Positions 24,724 to 32,983 of a stretch of 64,000 nucleotides of DNA are shown here, one piece after another. Numbering within the stretch: the stretch's first letter is position 1; each line of letters opens with the position of its first letter. This DNA comes from Bog-756 sp963813525 (GTDB lineage: Bacteria; Actinomycetota; Acidimicrobiia; Acidimicrobiales; RAAP-2): the NCBI GenBank assembly GCA_963813525.1, contig CAWEZI010000003.1, positions 186,001-250,000 of the forward strand. The letters are read 5' to 3'. The position numbers and the translations under genes were made by a program. The notes under the pieces are model-generated. The model saw only the letters and a program-made list of their open reading frames with translations, did no database searches and was not told the DNA's origin.

Positions 24724-25905
24724 ATGAGCGATCTCTCTCGAGGCCCCGGCTGGTGGCTGGCCTCGGACGGTAAGTGGTATCCGCCCAATCTGCATCCTGA
24801 GGTCATGAGCCACCTACAGGCTGACGGGGGCGGCGCGGGTGGGCCGGGTGCCAAGGCAGGGCCGACCAATCCGGGCCACGCTGCCCCTCCTCGGCTTCCG
24901 GAGTTTCCGCCGTTTGCACCGTCCGGTCAGAACCCTGGCAGTGGGTTCCCCGGATCGTACGGATATCCCAGTGCCCCGCCCTTTGCGGGTCCGTACGGTG
25001 CCGTGCCCGGTTATGGCTACCCGCTCTTGCAGCGATCGACCAACGGGCTGGCCATCGCCAGTCTGATTCTATCGATTCTGACGCTGGTGGGGATTGGATC
25101 GATCCTCGGCATCATCTTCGGATTCGTGTCACGCCGACAGATCAAGAGATCCAATGGCATCCAGAAGGGAGACGGCTTGGCGATAGCGGGGATCAGCGTC
25201 GGCTTCCTCACCCTTGCGCTCGTTCTGCTCGCTGTGGCAATCCCGACATTCCTCGGGGTCAAGGCAGCGAATGATCAATCAGTGATCCACCTTCCGCCAA
25301 CTCCCATCGTGTTGGGCCAGCCCGTCGAGGGCGGTCAAGCCCCTGCCGTCCCATGGCAACCAGGATCACAGTCCGTCGACACGACATTGACCCCCGTACC
25401 CGGTGGTGTGGACATGACCATCGCCACTCCCGACCAAGGCGAGTGGGCGGGTGTACCCGCGCCGGAACTCTACCGATCGATGCAGCTGTCAGCGACCGTC
25501 GAAATCATCTCGGGTCCGCAATCCAACAGCATCGGATTGGGATGCGTCACACCTACTCACGCCGATCAGTTCGATTTCGTCGTCCACAACTCGGGCCTTT
25601 GGCAGGTAGAGCTGCTGACAACCCAAGGTTCGTCGATTGTCGACTCTGGGATCGGTTCGGCCATCCGCTCCAACGGTAGCAACGCTTTGACGATCGCCTG
25701 TGGTAATGACCCCGGCAGTGCTGAGAGCACACAGCTCTCATTTGAGATCAACGGGACGCCGGTCTCCAGTGACGTGGTGAACTTCACCTCCCCGGAGTGG
25801 GTTCCAGCGGTACAGCTTTGCTCCTGTGACGGTGCCGATACCGGCAGGTTCTCCAGCGCCTCGTACTACGCGCCGTCAAGCACGCCAGCGCCGTCCTCAG
25901 CCTGA
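24724..25905 (+). CDS. DUF4190-type membrane protein with GWWLASDGKWYPP N-terminus
   Basis: 393 residues. The N-terminus (LSRGPGWWLASDGKWYPP) is the short DUF2510-like motif common in Acidimicrobiia. Pro/Gly-rich linker follows to about residue 105, then two helices of the DUF4190 type (NGLAIASLILSILTLVGIGSILG and GISVGFLTLALVLLAVAIPTFL, shown as blocks) and a 200-residue extracytoplasmic beta-rich domain without recognised family. It probably anchors a surface domain to the membrane. It lies inside the segment bracketed by the ychF-end repeats. ATG 24724 chosen over an upstream ATG at 24682 because of the family N-terminus. Confidence 0.8.
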   Translation: MSDLSRGPGWWLASDGKWYPPNLHPEVMSHLQADGGGAGGPGAKAGPTNPGHAAPPRLPEFPPFAPSGQNPGSGFPGSYGYPSAPPFAGPYGAVPGYGYPLLQRSTNGLAIASLILSILTLVGIGSILGIIFGFVSRRQIKRSNGIQKGDGLAIAGISVGFLTLALVLLAVAIPTFLGVKAANDQSVIHLPPTPIVLGQPVEGGQAPAVPWQPGSQSVDTTLTPVPGGVDMTIATPDQGEWAGVPAPELYRSMQLSATVEIISGPQSNSIGLGCVTPTHADQFDFVVHNSGLWQVELLTTQGSSIVDSGIGSAIRSNGSNALTIACGNDPGSAESTQLSFEINGTPVSSDVVNFTSPEWVPAVQLCSCDGADTGRFSSASYYAPSSTPAPSSA

Positions 25906-25975
25906 TCAAAGGGAGCGCGCACACCCTCCAAGCTGACCGCTTCCTGGTTATGACCCTCTGGCCTGGTTACGCGCC

Positions 25976-25995
25976 GGTCAGGACACGTTGAAGCG
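25976..25995. repeat. 20-bp repeat at the ychF 3' end, att-like site
   Basis: GGTCAGGACACGTTGAAGCG, covering the final residues (RFNVS) and stop of ychF, is identical to 23323-23342. The neighbouring bases on both sides differ, so the exact repeat is 20 bp. Confidence 0.6.
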
Positions 25996-27066
25996 GAACT
26001 CGACCACGTCCCCGTCCCGCATCACGTACTCCTTGCCCTCCACCCGGGCTTTGCCGGCGGCCCGCACCGCGGCCAACGACCCGGCCTCCACCAGGTCCTC
26101 GTAACTCACGATTTCGGCCTTGATGAAACCCCTCTCGAAGTCGGTATGGATCGTGCCGGCCGCCTGGGGGGCGGTGTCCCCGATATGGATGGTCCAGGCC
26201 CGCGCTTCCTTGGGGCCGGCTGTCAGGAACGTCTGCAGTCCCAGGGTCCTGAAGCCGACCTGCACCAGCTGGGCCAGTCCCGATTGGTCCTGTCCGTATC
26301 CGGCCAGCAGCTCGGCGGCGTCGGCCGGGTCGAGAGCGGCCACCTCCGCTTCGATCTGGGCGCACAACACCACCGACTCGGCCGGGGCCACCAGGGCGGC
26401 GAGGTCGGCCCGCAGCGCCTCGTCACCCAGAGCTCCCTCGTCCACGTTGAACACGTAGATGAAGGGTTTGGCGCTGAGCAGATGGAGATCGGCCAGCAGG
26501 CCGGGGTCGATCTGGCCGGCGGCCACGGCCGAGGCGATGGTCGTGCCCGCGTCCAGGATGTCGCGAGCCTGCTCGGCCGCCCGCAGGGCCGCCACCAGCT
26601 CGGGCTGTTTGCGGGACTCCTTGGCCAGTCGGGTCACTCCGTTCTCGACGGTCTGCAGGTCGGCCAGGATCAACTCGGTGTTGACGGTCTCGATATCGTC
26701 GGCCGGCGAGATGCGCCCGTCGACATGGATAACGTCAGGGTCGGTGAACACCCGGACCACCTGGCAGATGGCATCGCTCTCGCGAATGGCGGCCAGGAAC
26801 TTGTTGCCCAGGCCCTCCCCCTCCGACGCTCCCTTCACGATGCCGGCGATGTCCACGAAGGTGACTGTGGCCGGCACGATCTCCGCGCTCTGGAACATCT
26901 CGGCCAACCGTTGCAGGCGCTCGTCGGGCACGGCCACCACGCCCACGTTGGGGTCGATGGTGGCAAAGGGATAGTTGGCGGCCAGAACCGCGTTACGGGT
27001 CAAGGCGTTGAACAGGGTGGACTTCCCCACGTTGGGGAGGCCGACGATGCCGATGGACAGTCCCAC
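25978..27066 (-). CDS. ychF: Redox-regulated Obg-like ATPase YchF
   Basis: 362 residues, the normal YchF length. Walker A is GLPNVGKST near the N-terminus, switch and G3 motif is VDIAG, and the adenine-selecting motif is NVDE. The C-terminal TGS domain ends with GDVVEFRFNVS. YchF hydrolyses ATP, binds the ribosome and affects stress responses. GTG at 27066 with GGAGGAAG upstream gives the family N-terminus LSIGIVG. The 3' end is duplicated at 23323-23342. Confidence 0.95.
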   Translation of the reverse strand: MGLSIGIVGLPNVGKSTLFNALTRNAVLAANYPFATIDPNVGVVAVPDERLQRLAEMFQSAEIVPATVTFVDIAGIVKGASEGEGLGNKFLAAIRESDAICQVVRVFTDPDVIHVDGRISPADDIETVNTELILADLQTVENGVTRLAKESRKQPELVAALRAAEQARDILDAGTTIASAVAAGQIDPGLLADLHLLSAKPFIYVFNVDEGALGDEALRADLAALVAPAESVVLCAQIEAEVAALDPADAAELLAGYGQDQSGLAQLVQVGFRTLGLQTFLTAGPKEARAWTIHIGDTAPQAAGTIHTDFERGFIKAEIVSYEDLVEAGSLAAVRAAGKARVEGKEYVMRDGDVVEFRFNVS

Positions 27067-27189
27067 GCGTACTTCCTCCGATGACGGGTACGGCCCACGC
27101 ACTGGACCAACGGCAAAGCGTAGGTGATGGTCGCCTGGATTCAGACACCGGGGCCGCCGGCCGGTCTGCCCATCGTTGCCTGGCCCGAC

Positions 27190-27921
27190 TCAGCCCACAC
27201 CCTTGATCAGGTATTCGCTCATGGTGGTGCTGCGCAGGCGGGCCAGATCGAGGCATGACCCGACGCTGGCCATCATCCTGGACACGTTGGCATCCAGCTC
27301 CGCCGGCGTGGTGGCGTTGAAGAAGAGCAGCGGATCGGCCACATGGGCGGTCGACGGCCAGCCCTCCTCGACGATGCCGTCGACGTCGGGAGCCCCCTCG
27401 GACAGCGACCGCACCACCTCGTTGCGCACGTAGCGGGTCCGGGGCTGCAACTCGGCCGACACCGGCGACTGGGTGCCGTGCCAGCGGCTGATCCACTCGC
27501 GGTAGTCGAGGCCGTCGGGGCGGTGGATGAGGGCCACGGTCAGCACGCCGGGCGATCGCTGGCCGTCGTCCCACCGGCGGGCCGGGGCATGCGGGGTGGT
27601 CCCGTAGTCGTCGTAGAGCGACTCCACAACCAGGTACGCGCCCCAGACCAGATCGAGTGGGGCCAGTGCCTCCTCCACCGCCGACCTCTTCTCGTAGGAG
27701 TCCAGCCACACCGAAACCTGGACCACGTGCGGCGCTTCGCCGGCCGGCGGTGGAGCGGGGGACGGCGCCTCGTCGGCTTGGCCGTCATGCACGTTGATCG
27801 ACAGTCCCTTCACCCCCGATGCCAGCATCCGGGGTCCCACCTGCCCGAGGAGTGCTTCCCGCCGCGCCTCGCCGGCCAGAGGGCTCGGGTCACCCCAGCC
27901 GAGATAGATCACCTTCTCCAT
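27190..27921 (-). CDS. EthD-like dimeric alpha/beta-barrel protein
   Basis: 243 residues, two ferredoxin-like halves. The second half has the EthD-type pattern ALIHRPDGLDYREWISRWHGTQSP (given as blocks, residues 130-153) with the conserved HG, and ends with MSEYLIKGVG. Such proteins act on small aromatic or quinone substrates or are accessory to P450 systems. It is followed 15 bp downstream... in genome order it lies between ychF and the AhpD-like gene, all on the minus strand, so it is probably cotranscribed with the latter. Confidence 0.72.
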   Translation of the reverse strand: MEKVIYLGWGDPSPLAGEARREALLGQVGPRMLASGVKGLSINVHDGQADEAPSPAPPPAGEAPHVVQVSVWLDSYEKRSAVEEALAPLDLVWGAYLVVESLYDDYGTTPHAPARRWDDGQRSPGVLTVALIHRPDGLDYREWISRWHGTQSPVSAELQPRTRYVRNEVVRSLSEGAPDVDGIVEEGWPSTAHVADPLLFFNATTPAELDANVSRMMASVGSCLDLARLRSTTMSEYLIKGVG

Positions 27922-27936
27922 CGGCGAGCTTTCGGC

Positions 27937-28449
27937 TCAGTGCGAGGTCGGGGCCGGCACCCGACAGGCGCCGTCGATGTCGAAGACCTGGTTGAAGCGG
28001 CCGAGCGCCAACCACGACCCCACGCACAGGGCCAGGTCGACCAGCTCGTCATCACTGAAGCTGGCGTGGAGACGATCCCAGAAGCCACTGTCCATCGACA
28101 GGTGATCGGTGGCGTACCGCTGGGCGAACTCGGCGCACAGATGTTCGCGCTCGGTCAGACCCTCCCGGTCATCCTCGACCCCGACCTGCTGGTAGAACGA
28201 CTCGGGGATGGCGTCGGGATCATCGGACCGGCCGGGCACGTCCCGCGCCGTGCGCCACCCGATGCAGATGGCGCACTGGTTGATGCGGGCCATGGTCACC
28301 CGAGCGGCTTCGAACTCGCGTAGGGAGAGTGAGGACTTCTGGTAGACGGCGTTGCTGTAGGCCCCGGCCGCCGCCGTCAGGGGGGTGGCCAGCTCGGTCC
28401 ACACGTACACCAACGGGTCCTGGCCGTCAGGCACGGTCACCCGGGGCAC
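27937..28449 (-). CDS. Carboxymuconolactone decarboxylase/AhpD-like protein
   Basis: 170 residues, all-helical. The redox pair is in INQCAICIGWR (C-x2-C) followed by helix residues, as in AhpD-like peroxidase partners, with a later conserved LALCVGSWLALGRF segment. It probably supports peroxide or electrophile reduction or acts on a lactone. The GTG at 28449 has GGAGG 5 nt upstream. It lies 15 bp upstream of the EthD-like gene, so both are likely one transcript. Confidence 0.82.
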   Translation of the reverse strand: MPRVTVPDGQDPLVYVWTELATPLTAAAGAYSNAVYQKSSLSLREFEAARVTMARINQCAICIGWRTARDVPGRSDDPDAIPESFYQQVGVEDDREGLTEREHLCAEFAQRYATDHLSMDSGFWDRLHASFSDDELVDLALCVGSWLALGRFNQVFDIDGACRVPAPTSH

Positions 28450-28501
28450 GGAACCTCCCGCCGGTGGGGGGTGGACGGGACCGGCGCCGGCGGCGTACCG
28501 G

Positions 28502-28837
28502 TCACGTACGGAGGGCGGGCAGGCGACGGCTGATCCTGCCGGCCAGCCCGGTGATGAAGGGAAGCCACTGCCGATCGCCGATGAGCCACAGCCACATCTC
28601 CCGCCGGTAGGCGATGACCGTGTCGACGAACTCCTCGCGGGAGAGGCCGTCAGGCTCGAGGGACGAACACCAGTGTCCCCACAGCCACAGTCCGAAGCAG
28701 ATGTCGTCGCTGAATCCGTCCCGCCAGTCCTGCCCGTTGAGGAGCGCCTCCCGCAGGGCGTCCCTGATGTCCACCGGCTCGTCAGGGACCTCGAGACGAG
28801 GTCCCCCCTCGATCTCGAACAGCGTCACGCCACCCAC
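28502..28837 (-). CDS. Hypothetical protein, 111 residues
   Basis: A small acidic then Trp-rich protein: VDIRDALREALLNGQDWRDG, then GLWLWGHWCSSLEPDGLSREEF and MWLWLIGDRQWLPFITGL. No membrane segment is long enough to be certain. The family is not recognised; similar short open frames occur near AhpD-like genes in actinomycetes, but I cannot name one. GTG start at 28837, an in-frame GTG also at 28828. It is codirectional with the AhpD-like gene. Confidence 0.6.
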   Translation of the reverse strand: MGGVTLFEIEGGPRLEVPDEPVDIRDALREALLNGQDWRDGFSDDICFGLWLWGHWCSSLEPDGLSREEFVDTVIAYRREMWLWLIGDRQWLPFITGLAGRISRRLPALRT

Positions 28838-28939
28838 CCTACCCAGCGCGACCCCGGTTGTACCTGGGCGGCCGGGGACCGGACAAGAGACCAGGTCAAG
28901 CCCGGTGGACCGCCCCCGGAGTCAGCCCGCACCGGCCGG

Positions 28940-28960
28940 TCGACCGTCCTCAACGGTCGA
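28940..28960 (-). terminator. Hairpin overlapping the stop codon of the FrhB-like gene
   Basis: TCGACCGT and ACGGTCGA form an 8-bp perfect stem whose 5-nt loop contains the stop codon at 28950-28952. No T-run follows, so it is only a weak terminator candidate. Confidence 0.3.
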
Positions 28961-30230
28961 GCACCACCGGGGCCCGGTCCGAGTCCTGGTAGGCCGTCAC
29001 GTGGTCGGCGTAGTCGATGAACAGGGGGGCGTCGGGTTCGAAGGTGCGACGCAGGCTGTCGAAGGCGATCCGTTTGTCGAAGGCGTCCAGCCGGACGAGG
29101 GCATCGGGATTGTCGAGCTCGCGGAAATCGAGACGGCCCCGGGCGTTGTCAAGGGCCCGGCGGCCCCGCTCCGAGCGGACCAGGACACTGCTCCACCCGT
29201 CCATGGCGCCGACACTGCCGACCGAGAGATCGGCGCTCCGACCCAGGAAGTCGGCGCACTCGTCACAGCCCTTGAGAGCGGCCCCGTGGAAGTTCTTGAT
29301 GGGCTCGTCCACCGCCACCTCCCCGTCGCGGTACTCCACGATCATCCGGCCCCGGATCACGTCCACCTTGCTCACCCGTTCGAGGTCGATCCCCCGGTCG
29401 TCGCGGAGCAACTGCAACATCAGGCCCTCGTAGTCGAAACTCTTGGTGCACAACAGGGCGATGGTCAGCACGATGGAGTCGACCCGGTGGGCACCGGTCG
29501 GCCACCGTCTCGACTGCATGGCCCGGATGCCCTGGATCTCGCACGGGGTCCCGACCACCGCGATACGCGGCTTCGGGGGCAGGTCGTAGCCGGACAGATC
29601 GAGCTCGGCCAGCGCCATGGTCTGGTTGTAGTAGCTGCCGGCTGCCGCGGTGATCTCCTTGGCCGTGGTGGCCAGGTGGGCCACCCCCTTCCAGGGTTCG
29701 TCGGGATCATCGCTCGGACGGGTGACCAGAGCACCGTCGATCTCCCCACCGGCCAGTGCAGCGATGAGCAGGGCGGTGACCACGCCGCCGTCCTGGGCCT
29801 CGTCGGGGCGGGCACCGGCCCGCACCGAATAGCTCTCGAGGACCGCGCCCAACCCGTCGCCGGGAGGGCCCCCGGTGATCTTCCAGTAGTTGTCGGCGGC
29901 GTCGGCCTTGACCACGATCCCGCCGGCCTGGTCCTCGCCGTCGGGCGACGCCGCCGCCATTGTCGACGGGGGCCACAGGGCCTCGTAGCGGAGCCCGCCC
30001 CGAGGGCAGAAGTCCCAGCACAACGAGCAGCCGGTGCACATCTTGATGAGCTCGGGCAGTTCGGTGTCCTCGTCGATGCCGATGGAATTGGACGGGCAGG
30101 CGGCGATGCAGGTGCCGCACTGGATGCAGCGGCCGGCGTCGATGACCCCGGCCTCGAGCTCCCAGAACCACGTCTTGCCCGGCGGCTCGCTGATGCTGTT
30201 CATCTCGTCGCGGATGCGGTAGGCCTTCAT
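28950..30230 (-). CDS. FrhB-like F420H2 dehydrogenase subunit with two [4Fe-4S] clusters
   Basis: 426 residues. Two ferredoxin motifs C-x2-C-x2-C-x3-C-P are at C35/38/41/45 and C65/68/71/75. The FrhB N-domain follows (AQDGGVVTALL at 145-155, GTPCEIQGI at 227-235), then the C-domain KGCDECADFLGRSADLSVG with C322 and C325. This is the domain order of the N-terminal half of methanogen F420H2-dependent sulfite reductase (Fsr). The start overlaps the stop of the siroheme sulfite reductase gene by 4 nt (ATGA), so it probably feeds electrons from F420H2 to that enzyme. F420 use is inferred from the family, not shown. Confidence 0.88.
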   Translation of the reverse strand: MKAYRIRDEMNSISEPPGKTWFWELEAGVIDAGRCIQCGTCIAACPSNSIGIDEDTELPELIKMCTGCSLCWDFCPRGGLRYEALWPPSTMAAASPDGEDQAGGIVVKADAADNYWKITGGPPGDGLGAVLESYSVRAGARPDEAQDGGVVTALLIAALAGGEIDGALVTRPSDDPDEPWKGVAHLATTAKEITAAAGSYYNQTMALAELDLSGYDLPPKPRIAVVGTPCEIQGIRAMQSRRWPTGAHRVDSIVLTIALLCTKSFDYEGLMLQLLRDDRGIDLERVSKVDVIRGRMIVEYRDGEVAVDEPIKNFHGAALKGCDECADFLGRSADLSVGSVGAMDGWSSVLVRSERGRRALDNARGRLDFRELDNPDALVRLDAFDKRIAFDSLRRTFEPDAPLFIDYADHVTAYQDSDRAPVVLDR

Positions 30231-32011
30231 CGGGAGCGACCTCCGGCCGGCTTGGTCCCCAGGGTGACCGGCACACCCGTACCCTCGGCGGCCAGCGTCT
30301 GGCGCAGGTCGTCGCCGGGGGTGCGCCGGGCCCAGTTGTAGAAGGGCTCGCCCTGGCGCCGCTCCGACTGGTAGCGACGCAGCACCCTCAAGAGAGCGTC
30401 AGGCACGTCGTTGACCGGTCGGGCATGTTCGATCCAGTCGATGAACCCCGAATCGGCGCCGAGCGACCCGCCCATCCCTATGTCCACCGCCTCCGACAGG
30501 TGGTCGCCCACGTGGGCCACCTCGCCCCGGAAACCGATGTCGGCGATCTGGGGCTGGGCACAGCTGGCCGAGCAGCCGGAAAAGTGCATCCGGACGATAC
30601 CGGCGTCCTCTCGCGGCCCCGGCTGCGGTGAGGCCCCGACCGGCTCGCCGGCCAGCTGTTCGTCGAGGAACCGGGCCCACTTGACGGCGCGCTCCTTGGT
30701 CTCGACGATGGCGTACCGGCAGAACTCCGATCCGGTACAGGCCACCACCCCCCGGGTGAAGGGGCCCGGATAGGGCGAGTACTTCTGGAGGAGTTCCTCG
30801 GCCAGAAGGTCCTCGACCCGGTCCTCGGGCACGCCGGTCAGGGTGATGTTCTGGTCGGTGCCGATGCGCACCGTCCCGTCACCATAGGTTTCGGCCAGCC
30901 GGCCCGCCTCGACCAGCTCGAGCCCGTTCATCCGTCCCACCGGCACAGAGCACCCGACGTAGAACAGCCCCGGTTCCTTCTGGGGATGGACCCCGACGTG
31001 GTCGCCCCGGTAGCGGCGGGTGAGGTCCTGGCCGGCGGTGGCCAGGTCGAAGCGGGCCCGCTTGGCCAGTTCGGCCCGGAACCCCTCGGGCCCGAGCTCC
31101 TGGACCAGGTAGCGCATGCGGGCCAGGCCGCGGTTCTCCCGGTTGCCGAGCTCGCCGAAGAGCTGGGCGATGGCCCGGGTGACCTCGACGGCCTGCTCGG
31201 GGCGCACGAAGACGTCGATGTCGGAGGCCATCCGTTCCCCGTCGGACAGCCCCCCGCCCACCAGCAGGTTGAAACCCAGGGTGTCGTCGGTGGTGCGCGC
31301 CGGCCACATCCCGATGTCGTTGATCTCCGCCTGGGCGCAGTCCTCCACGCATCCGGTGATGGACATCTTGAATTTGCGGGGGAGGTTGGCGTACTCCCGG
31401 TTGCCGGTAAAGAAGTCGGAGACGGCCCGGGCCACCGGCAGTGCGTCGAAGGCTTCGTGGGCGTCGACGCCGGACACCGGACAGCTGAGCACGTTGCGGG
31501 CCGAGTCACCGCAGGCCTGGACGGTGGTCAGCCCCACGGCGGCGAACCGGCGCCAGATGCGGGGGATGTCCTCGATGCGCAGCCAGTGGATCTGGACGGT
31601 CTGTCGGGTGGTGAGGTCGGCGTAGCGGGAGCCGAACACCCTGCTCTCCGTACCGTCGGGGCCCTCCCCGAAGGCGTCGGCCACGACGCCGATCTCACGG
31701 ATCTGCGGCGCGGTGAGGAAACCACCCGGTATCTTCACCCGCATCATGAAGGCGTCGCCCCCCTGCTTTTGGGGATAGATACCGGCCCACTTGAGCCGCT
31801 CGACCTCGCCGGGCACCGCCGCTATGCCGGCGGGACCCTCCTTCGAGTAGGTGTCGATGATGGCATCAGCGATCTCGAGGGGATGACGGTCGAGCTTCCA
31901 CTGCTCGATCTGGTTGAGCTCGCCCTTGGTCCGGTAGGGATTGACGAAGGGCATGGGACGGTCGGCGCCACGGATATGGAGCCCGTAGAGCTCGTCCCTG
32001 TCCTTGGTCAT
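30227..32011 (-). CDS. sir: Siroheme-[4Fe-4S] assimilatory sulfite (or nitrite) reductase
   Basis: 594 residues. Two tandem sulfite-reductase half domains are visible. The coupled cluster/siroheme ligands are C425 and C431 (TGSEFC) and C480 and C484 (SGCSASC), with the same C-x5-C and C-x3-C spacing as E. coli CysI. Siroheme phosphate and substrate-binding Arg/Lys lie in RQTVQIHW and the FKMSITGC region. It reduces sulfite to sulfide by six electrons; nitrite is a possible alternative. Its position between cysH (39 bp) and the FrhB-like gene (4 nt overlap) favours sulfite. No NADPH flavoprotein domain is present. Confidence 0.92.
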   Translation of the reverse strand: MTKDRDELYGLHIRGADRPMPFVNPYRTKGELNQIEQWKLDRHPLEIADAIIDTYSKEGPAGIAAVPGEVERLKWAGIYPQKQGGDAFMMRVKIPGGFLTAPQIREIGVVADAFGEGPDGTESRVFGSRYADLTTRQTVQIHWLRIEDIPRIWRRFAAVGLTTVQACGDSARNVLSCPVSGVDAHEAFDALPVARAVSDFFTGNREYANLPRKFKMSITGCVEDCAQAEINDIGMWPARTTDDTLGFNLLVGGGLSDGERMASDIDVFVRPEQAVEVTRAIAQLFGELGNRENRGLARMRYLVQELGPEGFRAELAKRARFDLATAGQDLTRRYRGDHVGVHPQKEPGLFYVGCSVPVGRMNGLELVEAGRLAETYGDGTVRIGTDQNITLTGVPEDRVEDLLAEELLQKYSPYPGPFTRGVVACTGSEFCRYAIVETKERAVKWARFLDEQLAGEPVGASPQPGPREDAGIVRMHFSGCSASCAQPQIADIGFRGEVAHVGDHLSEAVDIGMGGSLGADSGFIDWIEHARPVNDVPDALLRVLRRYQSERRQGEPFYNWARRTPGDDLRQTLAAEGTGVPVTLGTKPAGGRSR

Positions 32012-32050
32012 GGTGATCCTGCAGTGACCACGTCACCTGAAATGACCACG

Positions 32051-32734
32051 TCAGAGGTGCAGCCCGCACTCGACCTTGTCCGAGTCGAACCACCGTCCGG
32101 CCCGGGGGTCCTCGCCGACGGCCACCGGCCGGGTGGTGGGAGCACAACCGATCGAGAGATAGCCCTGGGCCACCAGAGGATGCTCGGGCAGGCCGTGGTC
32201 GGTGGCGTACCCGACCACGTCGGCGTCGGTCCACGCCGCCAGCGGATTGATCTTGACCATGCCCCAGCTCTCGTCGAAGGCCACGATGGGGGCCGACTGC
32301 CGGGTGGGGGCGTCCACCCGCTTGAGACCGGTCATCCATGCGTCCTTGCCGGTCAACGCCTGCTTGAGCGGGCGCACCTTGCGGAACTCACAGCACTGGG
32401 CGCTCCCGCACGGCCATTGCTCGGCCCCGGCCACCGGATGGGTCACCCGCAGGTTGAGGTCGTAGCGGGCCCGCACCGCCTCCACATAGGCCAGCGTTTC
32501 GGGAAAGTGGGAGCCGGTGTCGAGGAACACGACTTCGATGGCGGGGTCGACCCGCATGGCGATGTCGATGAGGACGGCGTCCTGGAAGGAAGAGGCCATG
32601 GCCAGCTTCGACCCGAAACGCTCGACCGACCAGGCCACGATCTTGCCGGCCGGGGCCGACTCGAAGGTCCGGTTGCACTGGTCGAGCTCAGCTTGCAATT
32701 CCCCCACCTCCGGCCTGCTGTCCACGATGCTCAT
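32051..32734 (-). CDS. cysH: Adenylyl-sulfate/PAPS reductase CysH
   Basis: 227 residues of the PAPS/APS reductase family: ASSFQDAVLID (P-loop-like), LDTGSHFPET, and the C-terminal ECGLH with catalytic C223. C114-C115 (QCCEFRKVRPL) are the first half of the [4Fe-4S] motif of APS-using enzymes, but the second half, normally CxxC, is CAPT (C197, T200), so one cluster Cys is missing. The enzyme would produce sulfite for the sulfite reductase encoded next. ATG 32734 is chosen over an upstream in-frame start because it matches family length and has GAGGA upstream. Confidence 0.9.
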   Translation of the reverse strand: MSIVDSRPEVGELQAELDQCNRTFESAPAGKIVAWSVERFGSKLAMASSFQDAVLIDIAMRVDPAIEVVFLDTGSHFPETLAYVEAVRARYDLNLRVTHPVAGAEQWPCGSAQCCEFRKVRPLKQALTGKDAWMTGLKRVDAPTRQSAPIVAFDESWGMVKINPLAAWTDADVVGYATDHGLPEHPLVAQGYLSIGCAPTTRPVAVGEDPRAGRWFDSDKVECGLHL

Positions 32735-32983
32735 CTTCGCCGTCCTCTCCGTGCCCGATGCGAGCGGTGTGGGCCTGGCCCACCGTGATCTCGGTCGTCC
32801 TGTCCGGTGGCGCCCTGCCGTTCGGCGTCCACCCACGACTATACATGACTAAGTAGATCAAGTTTTACAACAATCCCGGTCGATCCGGTAGGCAATTCGT
32901 CCGGGAGGGCCGGACGGCGCTCGGTCCCACACCGGCCTATCCACCCTGCCCGGAACCGACCGGCTCCGGGCGGGAGGGGCACA
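32735..32983. promoter_or_regulatory. Divergent promoter between cysH and siroheme-synthase gene
   Basis: 249 bp, with a conspicuous AT-rich island at about 32835-32872 in otherwise G+C-rich DNA. On the minus strand TATAGT (32838-32843) could be a -10 for cysH with a roughly 100-nt leader; no good -35 is at standard spacing. Control by sulfur status through this region is inferred. Confidence 0.4.

Noticed and set aside
28614..32788. Long plus-strand frames of 575 and 600 codons opposite the sulfur genes
   Set aside because: Both are antisense to the FrhB-like, sulfite reductase and cysH genes, which carry intact metal motifs. Composition is His/Gly/Val-rich shadow type.
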